A stretch of DNA of 64,000 bases, taken from Isoetes taiwanensis (lineage: Eukaryota > Streptophyta > Lycopodiopsida > Isoetales > Isoetaceae). Location of the stretch: NCBI GenBank assembly GCA_021234155.1, contig JAJEKV010000083.1:2509661-2573660 (forward strand), read 5' to 3'. The notes below the pieces were generated by a model. The model did no database searches. It had not been told where the DNA came from and saw only the letters and a program-made list of their open reading frames with translations. Below, in pieces: positions 32,532 through 46,260 of this stretch (positions are counted from its first letter, which is position 1; every line of letters starts with the position of its first letter). A program made the translations under genes and the position numbers.

Positions 32532-35500
32532 TTTTTTTTTTTTTTTTTTTTTTTTAAGCATTATTACATTGATAGTCAGTAAGGATCCTAAGATCCTTTT
32601 TGACAGTTTTGCTTTAGGCTATTTTGCTTTAATTAAGCAATTTTGCTTGGATATTCAATAGTGTTCTAGTGATCTTTCATAACACTAGAACACTTGAACT
32701 TCATCTGAAACATATGTTGCATATTTGTAAGAATACATTTTGTGTGGCTGTACATATTTAAGGGTGAAAATTTATTTTTACAGTGCTTCGGCAATATGTA
32801 AAAACCCTTGTACACTATTTTATATGCTTCGAGAGGCTTCCTAATAATTTTCAAAAAGCCAAGTTTTGTCAAAGGTTGGATTTCCTTGACAAAATAACAA
32901 AAAAAATCTAGACTGTATTTTAGGGCTTTGTCCGAGAGTTTTTTTCCAGCGCCAATATGGCCGCTTGCACAATTTGTTGGCACTCATGATTTCATGGTTG
33001 CAAAATTTGCATCCGCTCACATCTTGAAGAATCGCCATAGCCGTGCCTTTGGGTCAATATGCTCTAGAGTTTTTTCGCTATAGATTTGGATTTAGGGCAG
33101 ACAAACGATAAAAGGGCATGTTGATCTCAAGAAAAGGTTTTTTCCCTTCGCTTTTAATCTAAATGCTTTGGGCTTTTATGTAATCCCGGATGGCCAAATC
33201 TTTGTTGCCATATTCGCCCGGGCAAGGCGTTGTATGCCTATGATCCTTATGCTCAAAAATCAAACTTTGTTACGTAAGAAGTTTATGCCATGATCGTGAT
33301 TTCGGGAACTTATAATATCGAGACTTCATAGGATGCAATTTTTTCTCGATTATGCTTCATTGCAAATAACTAGCAGTGGTAGGGTCTGAATAGGCTCTAA
33401 ATGATGCCTACAAATACACACATGATATTTAATGCAAAGAAGGCTATGCTATGGATGCTATGCTATAGCCCTCGACCGGAACACTATGATGCCCGCAGAT
33501 CTAATATTCTCATTCGTGTCCCTCTTAATATGCGCGACGGATCGCGGGGAGCTTTATTTTGGAGTTCCAAAACACAAGAGGAATGCTACAAAAGGTTAAT
33601 ATAGTCTATCTGCTTCTATAACTTGAAGTATATAAATACTGTTATGGATTTTAAGATTATTTGCTCTATGCTCTTAAGGTTCAAAATTATGATTATACTT
33701 TGAATTGGTGTCTATGAATTTGATTACACCATGAAACTGTTACAACTTGTTTGCACATAGAGTGCATAAAACACATAGGTTGGATATATTTGTTGCGTAC
33801 TGCAGCTATTGGATTATTTCTCTGAACTTATAATTCCATATCTCTTTCTTGTTTAAGCTAACTCAGGGCAAAAGGATACAATTGGTGATCAGTGATAAAC
33901 TGAGAGACCCAATGTACCTTTTGGCCCTTGCATCGTTACCGGGATTACTGCTAACGTTTGCATGATTGGCTGCAGGTACGGGTCTTTCCTCCAATTGTAT
34001 TTATTTTGCTGTTAGAGTTGGCTGTAGCGTGAAGGATGTGGAATTTTCGAAAAGGACATGCACAAGGCCACTTGGAGTTTGGAGCTGTCTATATATTGGA
34101 ATATGGGCTGCAACAACAGTGGTGGCCTACATAATCAGGATGATTCAAGTAACACAATTATTTTAGATAATTGATACATTGATACATGTGGTATGGTCAT
34201 CTTGACTCAATTTATATATGTTTGGATAGCTTAACAGTTGATAAGCTAATGTCAAGTTTTGGGCAAAAATTTCAAACAATTGTACATAGAGTTCATAGTA
34301 TATGAAATGGCATGTGATTCATATTGATGACCTCAGAAAGTGATGGTGTACTTCATATTTCTTATGGTTTTAATGAATAAATAATGGTCTTCAAATTACC
34401 TAGGCTTTGGGAGAAGATGTACTAGTCTAGACTGGCTTGCTCAGTTTAGATATTAGAATGTTAATACTGCCAAGGGATTGACCGAGGCAGATGCTGGTCT
34501 AGCGTTTGCTAGTTCAGGCCGGGTTTTTTTTAGATACTTCATTTCACTAGGGACACCTGGTGATGCATCTCTCCTTCTGCTTTAGGTGGTTTAGAAGATT
34601 AAATAATTCTGGGAACTTTCACTTGCATCTATTATCTGGTTTTCTTATTTAACCAGGTGAATATACGCGGTAATATTTGTGCGGTGGCATAGGCGCTATG
34701 CAGATCGCTTTTACCAAAGGTATTCTAATCGTGGTACTCGGGTGATGAATAATAATTCATCAAGAACGTGCATTAATGGCAGGTGTCATTATTACACATG
34801 GCAGTTGCCAGGTTATGCCAGTTGGCTATAATCTTGATGATAAATATAATCTTTTTACTCGTATACAAGATGGAAGCGCAAAGCCCAATGGTAAATTGAC
34901 AGATATAAAAGGGAAACCCCTACTGCCATTTTACACCAATAGCAGACGCTAGTCTATGCCAGGTGGCGAAATATCTTCCAAAATTATTTTATGCCAATGG
35001 GCTAAATAATTTCTATTCTAAAAGCTATCACAGAATCCCCGATATCTACTCTTGTGTCCAACGATGAATCATTCATTCATTCTATGGCAATTTGCTACGG
35101 ATATTTTTCAGGCTTCAAAGCAAAGTGACCTCCACGGGTCACAAAAGATGACCTTCGGTTGGAACTTCCTACTACAATTGCAGATTGCAAGTAACAGAAA
35201 GGTATGTCTTAATAATATTCTTAAGACTATTTACATTCTGAAAGTAGGGCTAGTAGTTATAGGGTATGGCATTACCCCCGCTGTAATAGTGGGGTCTTGC
35301 CATCCCTATAATTACAGCTTCTATAAACAAGGGGACATGTCATACTCTACGTAAGGTGGTAGGGTTTTTTTTATTAAGCATTATTACATTGATAGTCAGT
35401 AAGGATCCTAAGATCCTTTTTGACAGTTTTGCTTTAGGCTATTTTGCCTTACTTAAGCAATTTTGCTTGGATATTCAATAGTGTTCTAGTGATCTTTCAT

Positions 35501-38500
35501 AACACTAGAACACTTGAACTTCATCTCAAAACATATGTTGCATATTTGTAAGAATACATTTTGTGTGGTATTACATATTTAAGGGTGAAAAATTATTTTT
35601 ACAAAGGTTTCCAAGCAATATGTAAAACCCTTGTACACTATTTTATATGCTTCAAGAGGCTTCCTAATAATTTTCAAAAGGCCAAGTTTTGTCAAAGGTT
35701 GATTTCCTTGACAAAATAACAAAAAAATCTAGATCAGATTTTAGGGCTTTGCCCGAGAGTTTTTTTCCAGCCAATATGGCCGCTTGCACAATTTGTTGGC
35801 ACTCATGATTTCATGGTTGCCGTGATCCGCTCACATCTTGAAGAATGCCATAGCTGTGCCTTTGGGTCAATATGCTCTAGAGTTTTTCTCGCCGCTGCAT
35901 TTGGATTTCCGGGCAGACAAACGATAAAAGGGCATGTTGATCTCAAGAAAAAGGTTTTTTCCCCTTCGCTTAATCTAAATGCTTTGGGCTTTTATGTAAT
36001 CCGATGGCCAAATCTTTGTTGCCATATCTGTCTGGCAAGGCAGTGTATGCCTATGATCCTTATGCTCAAAAATCAAACTTTGTTACGTAATAGCGATGCC
36101 ATGACAAGATTTCGAACTTATAATATCGGAGACTTCATAGGATGCAATTTTGCTCAGTTATGCTTCATTGCAAATAACTAGCAGGGTAGGGTTCGAATAG
36201 GCTCTAAATGATGCCTACAGCGCTACACATGATATTTAATGCAAAGAAGGCTATGCTATGGATGCTATGCTATAGCCTGGACTGGAACACTATGATGCCT
36301 GGCAGATCTAATATTCTCATTCAGGTCCTGTTAATATGCGTACGGACTGTGAGCTTTATTTTGGAGTTCCAAAACACAAGAGGAATGCTACAAAAGGTTA
36401 ATTTTGTCTATCTGCTTCAATAACTTGAAATATATACATACTGTTATGGATTTTAAGATTATATGCTCTAGGCTCTTAAGGTTCAAAATGATGATTACAC
36501 TTTGAATTGGTGTCCATGAATTTGATTGCACCATGAAATTGTTACAACTTGTTTGCACATAGAGTGCATAAAACATATAGGTTGGATATATTTGTTGCGT
36601 ACTGCAGCTTTTGGATTTTATCTCTAAACTTATAATTCCATCTCTCTTTCTGTTTAAGCTAACTCAGGGCAAAAGGATACAATTGGTGATCAGTGAAAAA
36701 CTGAGAGACCCAATGTACCTTTTGGCCCTTGCATCGTTACCGGGATTACTGCTAACGTTTGCATGATTGGCTGCAGGTACGGGTCTTTCCTCCAATTGTA
36801 TTTATTTTGCTGTTAGAGTTGGCTGTAGCGTGAAGGATGTGGAATTCTCGAAAAGGACATGCACAAGGCCACTTGGAGTTTGGAGCTGTCTATATGCTGG
36901 AATATGGGCTGCAACAGTGGTGGCCTACATAATCAGAATGATTCATGTAACACAATTATTTTAGATAATTGATACATTGATACATGTGGTATGGTCCTCT
37001 TGACTCAATTTATATATGTTTGGATAGCTTAACAGTTGATAAGCTAATGTCAAGTTTTGGGCAAAAATTTCAAACAATTGTACATAGAGTTCATAGTATA
37101 TGAAATGGCACAGGATTCATATTGATGACTGTAGCAGATGGTGTACTTCTTATTTCTTACGGTTTTAATGAATAAATATTGGTCTTCAAATTACTTAGGC
37201 TTTGGGAGAAGATGTACTAGTCTAGACTGGCTTGCTCAGTTTAGATATTAGAATGTTAATACTGCCAAGGGATTGACCGAGGCAGATGCTGGTCTAGCGT
37301 TTGCTAGTTCAGGCCGGGTTTTTTTTAGAAACTTCATTTCACTAGGGACACCTGGTGATGCATCTCTCCCTCTGCTTTAGGTGGTTTAGAAGATTAAATA
37401 ATTCTGGGAACTTTCACTTGCATCTATTATCTGGTTTTCTTATTTAACCAGGTGAATATACGTGGTAATATTTGTGCAGGTGGCATAGGCGGCTATGCAG
37501 ACTGTTTTTACCAGTGTATTCTAATCAGGGTACTCTGGTGATGAATAATAATTCGTCAAGAACGTGCATTAATGGCAGGTGTCATTATTACACATATGGC
37601 AGTTGCCATGTTATGCCAGTTGGCTATAATCTTGATGATAAATATAATCTTTTTACTCGTATACAAGATAGAAGGGCAAAGCCCATTGGTAAATTGACAG
37701 ATATAAAAGGGAAATCCCTACTGCCAGTTTACACCAATAGCAGACACTAGTCTATGCCAGTTGGCAAAATATCTTCCAAAATTATTTTATGCCAATGGGC
37801 TAAATAATTTCTATTCTAAAGTTATCTACCGCAGAGAAAATCTCGATATCTACTCTTGTGTGCAACGATGAATCATTCATTCATTCTATGGCAATTTGCT
37901 ACCGATATTTTTCAGGCTTCAAAGCAAAGTGACCTCCACGGGTCACAAAGGATGACCTTCGACTGCAACTTCCTACTACAATTGCAGATTGCAAGTAACA
38001 CAAAGGTATGTCTTAATACTATTCTTAAGACTATTTACATTCTGAAAGCAGGGCTAATAGTTATAGGGCATGGCATTACCCCTGCTGTAATAGTGGGGTC
38101 TTGCCATCCCTATAATTACAGTTCTATAAACAAGGGGACATGTCATACTCTATGGAAGGTGGTAGGGTTTTTTTATTAAGCATTATTACATTGATAGTCA
38201 GTAAGGATCCTAAGATCCTTTTTGACAGTTTTGCTTTAGGCTATTTTGCTTTAATTAAGCAATTTTGCTTGGATATTCAATAGTGTTCTAGTGATCTTTC
38301 ATAACACTAGAACACTTGAACTTCATCTGAAACATATGTTGCATATTTGTAAGAATACATTTTGTGTGGCTGTACATATTTAAGGGTGAAAAATTATTTT
38401 TACAGTGCTTCGGCAATATGTAAAAACCCTTGTACACTATTTTATATGCTTCGAGAGGCTTCCTAATAATTTTCAAAAGGCCAAGTTTTGTCAAAGGTTG

Positions 38501-40161
38501 GATTTCCTTGACAAAATAACAAAAAAAATCTAGACTGTATTTTAGGGCTTTGCCCGAGAGTTTTTTTCCAGCGCCAATATGGCCGCTTGCACAATTTGTT
38601 GGCACTCATGATTTCATGGTTGCAGCTGCATCCGTTCACATCTTGAAGAATCGCCATAGCCAGGCCTTTGGGTCAATATGCTCTAGAGTTTTTATGCTAC
38701 AGATTTGGATTTCGGCAGGACAAACGATAAAAGGGCATGTTGATCTCAGTAAAAAAAGGTTTTTTCCCCTTCGCTTAATCTAAATGCTTTGGGCTTTTAT
38801 GTAATCCGGCATGGCCAAATCTTTGTTGCCATATCTGTCTGGCAAGGCAGTGTATGCCTATGATCTCTTATGCTCAAAAATCAAACTTTGTTACAGAAGA
38901 AGCGATGCCATGACTGCATTTCCGAACTTATAATACTGAGACTTCATAGGATGCAATTTTGCTCAGTTATGCTTCATTGCAAATAACTAGCAGGGTAGGG
39001 TTCGAATAGGCTCTAAATGATGCCTACAGCGCTACACATGATATTTAATGCAAAGAAGGCTATGCTATGGATGCTATGCTATAGCCTGGACTGGAACACT
39101 ATGATGCCTGGCAGATCTAATATTCTCATTCAGGTCCTGTTAATATGCGTACGGACTGTGAGCTTTATTATGTGGATATTGGAGTTCCAAAACACAAGAG
39201 GAATGCTACAAAAGGTTAATGTTGTCTATCTGCTTCAATAACTTGAAATATATACATACTGTTATGGATTTTAATATTATATGCTCTAGGCTCTTAAGGT
39301 TCAAAATGATGATTACACTTTGAATTTGGTGTCCATGAATTTGATTGCACCATGAAATTGTTACAACTTGTTTGCACATAGAGTGCATAAAACATATAGG
39401 TTGGATATATTTGTTGCGTACTGCAGCTTTTGGATTTTATCTCTAAACTTATAATTCCATCCTCTTCAGTTTAAGCTAACTCAAAGGGAAGGATACACCA
39501 GATCGGTGAAAAAATCGAGAGACCTAATGTACCTTTTGGCTCCCCTTTGCATCGCTAATGATTACCGCTTAACGCTTGTATTGATTGGTCATAGGTACTA
39601 AGGTCTTTCCTCCAATTGTATCATTTTGTCATAGAGCTTTGGTCAGAAAGTGAAGGATGTGGAATTCTAAAAGGACATGCACAAGGCCACTTGGAGTTTG
39701 ATCGCCTATATCGGAATATGGGTCACAGTTGGTGGCCTACATAACTTAATGATTCATGTAACACAATTATTTTAGATACTGATACATTGATACATGTGGT
39801 ATGGTCCTCTTTGACTCAATTTATATATGTTTGGATAGCTTCTTAATGTTTGATAAGCTAATGTCAAGTTTTGGGAAAAAAAATTTCAAACAATTGTACA
39901 TAGAGTTCATAGTATATGAAATGGCAATGTGATTCATATCGATGACTCCGAGTAAATGGTGTAATTTTATTTCTCTACGCTTTAATGAATAAATATTGGT
40001 CTTCAAATTCATTTAGGCTTTGGGAGAAGATGTACTAGTCTAGACCGCTTGCTCCGGCCTTAGATATTAGAATGTTAATACTGCCAAGGGATTGACCGAG
40101 GCAGATGCTGGTCTAGCGTTTGCTAGTTCAGGCCGGGTTTTTTTTTTTTTTTTTTTTTTTT
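32532..40161 (-). repeat. Modular array 1: A-B-A-B-A with T24 flanks
   Basis: Two modules alternate: A at 32556-34523, 35376-37318 and 38178-40137 (1,968, 1,943 and 1,960 bp), B at 34524-35375 and 37319-38177 (852 and 859 bp). Every A-to-B junction reads GGCCGGG then T8, and the B-to-A junctions read GGTAGGG then T7-9. The array is bounded on both sides by T24 (32532-32555 and 40138-40161). Read on the minus strand, each module starts with CCC and ends with an A-tract. No transposase, RT or other known protein is encoded; short ORFs are not kept between copies. The A-B-A layout resembles LTR-internal-LTR, with array 1 a three-LTR recombinant, but no PBS or PPT is visible. Confidence 0.85.
33866..33992 (+). 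repeat. Conserved core shared by both modular arrays
   Basis: About 125 bp starting gggcaaaaggatacaattgg and including aatgtaccttttgg and gattggctgcaggtacgg. Recognisable copies are in all A modules of array 1, in both A' modules of array 2 (e.g. 53358-53480) and alone at 59007-59135. It is the most conserved segment between otherwise diverged families. Confidence 0.8.
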
Positions 40162-40930
40162 ATATATAATTTTTTCAGCCCCTTTTTCCCTCTCCTTACC
40201 TAGAGTGTGTCCAAAGTTTTCTAGTCTTTTGAGTTTGAGAGGCATTCATTCCTAATTTTTTTGGTTTTGCAATTTCTTATAGACTTTATAAAGGTTTTTT
40301 TCTGTATATATTGCAAATGCTTTTGACTTGTAGGTTAATATATAGTTTGTAGCATAGCTAGAATAGAGAAATTTAGTTAGATACTGATTGTAATGGATAC
40401 TAAAAATGTGTGCCTGGCGATGCCAAGCATTAGTCGTGGGTAGACATAATGGACTGTGTATAGTAGAATATGATGTGATGGGATAGGTTCAGATGCATGT
40501 GCGAAATCGAATAGATTTCTTTCATGCCTCTGACTTGGATGGTTAATTCTTTGATTATTAGATCTATAAAGGGATTGATTCAAATGTAATTGGACCTTTG
40601 AGGGTTCATCCATCTTTGCTAAGATACTTTTCATGTGGCCGATTCACGCGGTGTCTAAGGATGCTGTGCATTAATCATGGATGTGTTAAATCGGTAGAGT
40701 TAATGGATTTTGCATGTAGGACTAGAATATGGTAAGATTTATCATATATGTGGAATGGAGTATAAGATGTGAAGGGTACTTTGCATGATCAATGTTCAAC
40801 TCGAATATGTATCATAATAACAGGGGGTTTTCTTTGTGTTTTTGTACGCTTTTCACTAAGGTTTTCCTATGATTTCGTGATGAATTCAAATGGATGTACT
40901 AATGCGTACATCTAGAGTGCACCATTTCTG
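40162..40930. other. Intergenic, no gene recognised
   Basis: AT-rich sequence between the T24 end of array 1 and the 41-kb tandem repeat. Nothing recognisable. Confidence 0.4.
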
Positions 40931-41128
40931 AGCCATTGATTTTAGCCTTTTTTTTTCAATGGTCAACAACCAATGGCTCACAACAAAAGCCCTTTTTTTT
41001 TTTTTTGTGCGCAGGGCATAATGGGCACATGAAGGGCCATTGATTTTAGCCTTTTTTCCAATGGTCAACAACCAATGGCTCACAACAAAAGCCCTCTTTT
41101 TGTGTGTGTGGTGCACAATGGGCACATG
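40931..41128. repeat. ~105-bp tandem duplication abutting the gypsy-2 LTR
   Basis: Two copies (about 40931-41033 and 41036-41128) of a unit starting ccattgattttagcc and including ggtcaacaaccaatggctca and ending atgggcacatg. Each unit holds the inverted pair ccattg/caatgg. The second copy ends exactly at the LTR start, so the duplication may predate or mark the insertion site. Confidence 0.85.
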
Positions 41129-42707
41129 TGTGACGCTCCCTGAATATATACGACACCCGGCCGTATACATACGGGGAATTTCCCCTCCCATGGCGACCAA
41201 CTCGCCATGAGCAGGGCCCTCCGTCTATCCCGGGCCATCTATAGAAAGATGCCCGAGTGAAGGACACAGAGGGGTCATTCGGCCCACGCCTTCAATGGGA
41301 CTCCTAAGTCGCGGAAGCATGAATACAAGATTAGCACACAGCATAAATATATATATAAATAACCACCACTAAGGGTGGCACATCCATCCAAGTACCAACG
41401 GCAAAGAATATGCATCTACCCCTAGGGAAAACACCCCATACCCCCGTGTTCTACCCCTCGCTCGTACTTCTCGGAGGATGGATTGGACGGCCGCCTCCGT
41501 GGATCAGCAGACAGAGGTATAACGGCGCTATCGGGCATAGAACAATGGCTAGGGTTGTCCATTCTATCCGCCCCTTCCGCGGCACACTTTGGTGATGGGT
41601 CGATTCACGCTTATGGTTTCGCTTATAGCCTTCCTGGAGACGCAGACTCAAGGCATCACCCTTCGAGCCCGCCCTGTGGTTCATGAAGCCCTAGTCCGAT
41701 GAGGCAGGTCGTGGAAGTGTCCCCTTCCAGATCGCAAGGGTTCCATGGGTGAGCTTAGAGAATACGCGCCGCATCACCGACCCCCGATCCATCCGCACCC
41801 TAATTTACTCACCCTAAATCTACTCAAAGTGCATGGTGCCCTATAATGGGTCACACCTCTACACCCGTGGAGTGTCGACTCCATACCCCCCCTCCCACGC
41901 GGACCGACCATCGCCTAGCCCATCAGGAGTCTCAAGAGCCTTTATGTTCATGCAAGACCCCACCCCCACTTCACCATTGCATCCCTTCTCCGGGTGCTAA
42001 GCCATTCCATAGCTTCACTAACCCGGGTGGTCTCTTGTACACATGTGTCAAGAACTAATGGGAAATATTGTGGATCAACCTAGGAGCATACTACTAACAT
42101 GGCTCGAGGTCTCTACCCCTTTAATTCCCCATTTCCAGAGTAATACTATGCAAAGAACTATCAATCCATCCTTTAAGAGCAAGACCGTAATCATAAACAA
42201 AGAGAACTCACCTTTGCAATCAAGGGTTAGTTCCTACTGTAAAGCAAGAGAAAGCGTAAGAGATGAACACAACAAAGCCCAACAGGGCGTACTCTAAAAA
42301 TATCAAGCTACACTAACCACCCACCTGAGTTCCCGCGGATCCGTTGTCATTTGGTGCTTCCATCTTCCCTCGACTTGGCGCCACCGACACACGTAAAGGC
42401 GCTTAGCAAGGTGGGCGCCACCGCCGCCTTCCTCTTGATCGATTGTGGGAGTCAATCAGGCTAGGGGTCAAGTTGATGACCCAAATTGAACTTCCCATGC
42501 CGCCAATCGAAGTTAGACCAGGTGGCGCCCCTAAATAGCCAATTAGTCCAATTCAAATAATTGATAATTATCCTTTAATGGTTAATTTAGCATAGCTAAA
42601 TTAATCCCTTTTAGGTCAATGTCAAATACCCCATGGTGGCGCATCTTTACCGGTGACGGTCAAGATATTATTTATAACGTATCCCTATAAATACTTGGAA
42701 CGCCACA
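41129..42707 (-). repeat. Gypsy-2 3' LTR
   Basis: 1,579 bp with termini TGTGACGCTCC (plus-strand left) and CGCCACA (right), i.e. TG..CA with inverted ends. A polypurine tract borders it on the coding side. It resembles 61466-62940 throughout (ccatctatagaaagatgccc, ggtggcacatccatccaagt, tagcatagctaaat) with many small differences. Confidence 0.85.
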
Positions 42708-42720
42708 TTCTCCCCCTTAG
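42708..42720 (-). other. Gypsy-2 polypurine tract
   Basis: Minus strand CTAAGGGGGAGAA directly before the TGTGGCG start of the 3' LTR. Confidence 0.85.
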
Positions 42721-43335
42721 AAATAATGTTGTCCTCAAAGATTGGGGTTAGTTAACCGTAGACGCTTAATCGCGATAACCTAAATAGGAGAAAGTATACT
42801 TAAGAAAGGAAGATAACTCATTATTTATGACAGTAATACATTGAAGTTCAAAATATATCAGAGTGTAAGCACCAAGGTGCATTTTACAGACTTATCATCA
42901 AAGAAAGTTCAAGGACCGAGGTTCAATTTCAAAACATTATCGGCAACGAAAAGAACACATGTAGACCAAAACAATCAAGAAGTCGGGCATCAAAGAACCC
43001 TCTATACATGGGCAAGGTCACTAACTATTCAATCGGCTTGCACATGTCAAGATAGCAAAGATATATAAATAATATAAATAGATTGTGGTTGAAGGGACCA
43101 CCCCTATAATGAATAAAAGAAAACCCTATCTACAAGGGGACCTATCATGTCTATGGTTTGCAATTCATCGCGGCATAGGAAATGGTCGATTTCCCATTGT
43201 AGCCGAGATGAACGCGGCCTATCAACTATATGCTCTCCCAGCAATTTGTGGTCATGTCAACATCGACAGTACACCACGTCCTAGAGAACACAAAGGTGAT
43301 CTCATCATCGGTAACTATTATCACTTACGATGCAT
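42721..43335. other. Gypsy-2 3' untranslated region
   Basis: Lies between the end of pol and the PPT. No coding sequence is recognised; a plus-strand frame at 43085-43426 overlaps the chromodomain shadow and is rejected. Confidence 0.5.
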
Positions 43336-44580
43336 CTACCCCTCTAGAGCGTCAGTCCTGGCAATCAAGCTTCCAAGCTTACCGCCGGCTGCGGGGTTGA
43401 TAGCATCGTTGATGGTGTGGCCTTGAGATTCCCGCATGAAGTCCGGATAGTGCTTTTCAAGGTCTATTTTCATCACCCACGTAGCATCTTCTGCTGGCAA
43501 GTGTTTCCACTTAACCAAGTATTGTAGCATTTGACTCTTCTTCGTCCGCTTATAGGCCCGATCAAGAAGAGCTTTCGTGCACTATATCTAGATGCTCTTC
43601 TATCATTTCAAGAAGGGTGGGTGTATCCAAGATCTCCTCTGGATCTGGGGTGTGTTGTTTCAGAAGGCTCACGTGAAAGACCTTGTGGATCTTCAAGCGG
43701 GGTGGCAAATCCAAGCGATATGCTCGCTTCTCCAACTCGTTCAATGATTTTGAACGGTCCAGCCCATCTGGGTGCCAGCTTCTTGCAGTTACCAATCTTA
43801 AGCTTGGCCTGTTTTACCTTAATTTTAAGCCAAACTGATTCGCCACCGAAGACTCTCGGGGGTTCTCAGGTTTATCCGCTACACTTTTTGACGACGACGA
43901 TGCAGCCAATAAGTAACCACCTAACTTCCTCAACCAAAGCTTGCATTTCTAAGAGGAGTTGTTGAGAAACCTCCACTTTGGAAACGGGTTATGCCATGTG
44001 TCCGAGTAAGACATTGATAACCATAATTTATCATAAAGGGAGACATTCTCGAAGACTCCTGTTTCATGCTGTTATAGGCAAAGTCGAATGTGATAAATAT
44101 AGTCAGCCCATTGTGATCGCTATCCACACATAAATTCATAGCATATCCTCTATGATGCGATTGGTATGCCTCGCCCGACCATCCGCCTCGAGGATGATAT
44201 GCCGCACTCATAGCAAGCTTGGTCCGATGGTGGCAAAGAAGTCTTTCCAAAATGCACTTACTAATTTGGGATCCCTCGCCTGATACAATAACTCGTGGCA
44301 TTCCGCGTAACCGAAGATCTCCTTTGCAAATAGCGTAGCAAGATCGAATGTCAGATCCGTGGGTACGACATGGCAAGAAATGAGCCATTTTCGACAATTT
44401 GTCCACCACTACCATCAATGCATCATATCCACGGAGAGTACGCGGAAGGCCCACAATGAAATCCATGGTTATTACTTCCCACTTAGCTGGGCACATCCAG
44501 AGGTTGCAACTCTCCCGAATCCTTAATTGCCCAAAATTTGGTTTGTCGACATACCCGACACTACTTAATGTACCTAGCAA
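43336..44580 (-). pseudogene. Gypsy-2 integrase and chromodomain
   Basis: The integrase core reads ITMDFIVGLPRTLRGYDALM and VVVDKLSKMAHFLPCRTH. The second catalytic block reads VIVSGEGSQI, with Gly where the Asp of SDRGSQ is expected. SAAYHPRGGWSGEAYQ holds the Glu region, damaged. Further down are KIHKVFHVSLLKQHTPDPEE and the chromodomain LQYLVKWKHLPAEDATWV followed by LEKHYPDF. Breaks near 43930 and 43550. Confidence 0.82.
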
Positions 44581-45164
44581 TATCCTTCTTCATAGAAGGC
44601 CAGAAATAACTGGAGCGGATCTTAAAGTAGGTCTTCATATTAAAACCTGCATGTCCGGCTATAGGGCTATTATGCGGTCATGGAGAATTGGTTTACGCAT
44701 TCTGAAGTCTCGTGTACACACAACTTATCCTTGTAATATAACAAGTTGTCCTCTTTCTTATATGCAACGTAAAGCTTCACGCTCTTTATCCAGGTATGCG
44801 TCTCTCCTTATTCAAACTATCCCAAACTTCACGGAACTCGGGATTTGTGGCCAAGGTCTGTTCTATTTGTTTTCCAAACTCACTAATGGGTGCATGTTAG
44901 GCCTACATGTTTTGGAAACTACCGAAAATACTGGTAGTCAAAGATGATGATATATTTGAGTTCTTGACATCACAAAATACCTTACAACATGTATGTGTAC
45001 TACTACTCTTGAACATAACACAATTTCTTTTAGTCAATCTTGTAGTCTAGGACAATGCATGCCGTATAACCACATTGTGCTTTCACCCTAATGAGTGTGG
45101 AAAAACATCGGGTTATCAAAATCATCCAAGAACCACATTGTGCTTCCTGTGCTTAAACATAATC

Positions 45165-46260
45165 TCAAAAATCATACTCGAGAAACTCCATCCATCTTCT
45201 CTGACGGAGATTGAGATTGGGCTGGGTTGTTAGGTAACGGAGACTCTGATGATCCATATCCAACTGGAATCTTCTACCACGAAGGTAGTGTTTCCATATA
45301 CGCAGAGCACGGACAACGGCTAACAATTCCTGATCATGGGTAGGGTATCGTTGTTCGGGCCTCATTCATTTTCTTTGAATCATAGGCAATAACCCTCCCT
45401 CCTCATGATTAGAACTCCACCGATAGCAATTTTACCGCATCCGCTGTTAATAGTTTATCCTTTTCGTGGTCCGCAATGTGAGGACCGGTGCAAACGTTAA
45501 AGCATCCTTAAGCTTTTGAAAACTTCCCCCGACTTTTGTTTTCCAATGTTCAATCCAATCCTTCACTTTCTCATGCTTTGTAAGATCAGTCAGAGGTGCT
45601 GCAATCTTTACAAAATCCTTAACAAATCTCCGATAATATCCCGCTAATCCTAAGAAACTTCGACCTCTCAAACATTACCTGAATGGGCCAATCCTTCATC
45701 GCTTCTATTTTTGCCGGATCTCAGTAGCAATTCCCTCTCGCTGAAATGACATGTCCCAAATAATCCACCTTCGGAGTGGCAAACTTGCACTTAGAGAACT
45801 TGGCAAAGAGTCGGTGATGTCTTAACTTTTCTAGGGCCAACCAAGATGTTTCTCATGCTCCTCCGTGGTCTTTATCGTAGATGAGAATGTCGCAAAAAAA
45901 AAATAACAACAAAATCATCCAAGTATTGTCGGAAGACATCATTCATTAACCGCATAAATGTTATGGGGCATTAGTTAATCCAAAAGGCATAACGGTAAAC
46001 TCATAATGCCCATATCTAGTGCTTAAAGGCAGATTTATGAATGTCCTCCTCCTTAATTTTTATTTGATGGTATCCGGAGCGTAAGTCAATCTTTTGAGAA
46101 ATACTTGGCCCATTGCAACCGGGTCCATAAGATCGTCGCTTAGGTAAAGCATAGCCATTCTTGATCGTATGCTTGTTAAGTTGTCGATAATCAATACACA
46201 TCCTTAAGGAGCCATCCTTCTTCTTAACAACAAGGATAGGAGCACTAAAAGGTGAAACAC
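45165..46260 (-). pseudogene. Gypsy-2 reverse transcriptase and RNase H
   Basis: RT blocks are [19 protein letters not shown] and [20 protein letters not shown] (about 46200-46020). The YxDD region near 45880-45910 is broken in a T/A-rich run, just before DILIYDKD. The tether and RNase H follow: FLGLAGYYRRFVKDFVKIAA (45650) and [20 protein letters not shown], then [10 protein letters not shown] (45345). Confidence 0.82.

Noticed and set aside
33966-34166. ORF starting MAAGTGLSSNCIYF, repeated in array 1 as a gene
   Set aside because: Present in copies 1 and 2, broken in copy 3 and absent from array 2, so it is not conserved coding.
34524-38177. AAACCCTA at B/A junctions (minus strand) as telomere-like repeats
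   Set aside because: Single occurrence per junction, no tandem telomeric units.
41410-42297. Short plus-strand frames in the gypsy-2 LTR
   Set aside because: Lie inside an LTR and are not kept in the partner LTR at 61466-62940.
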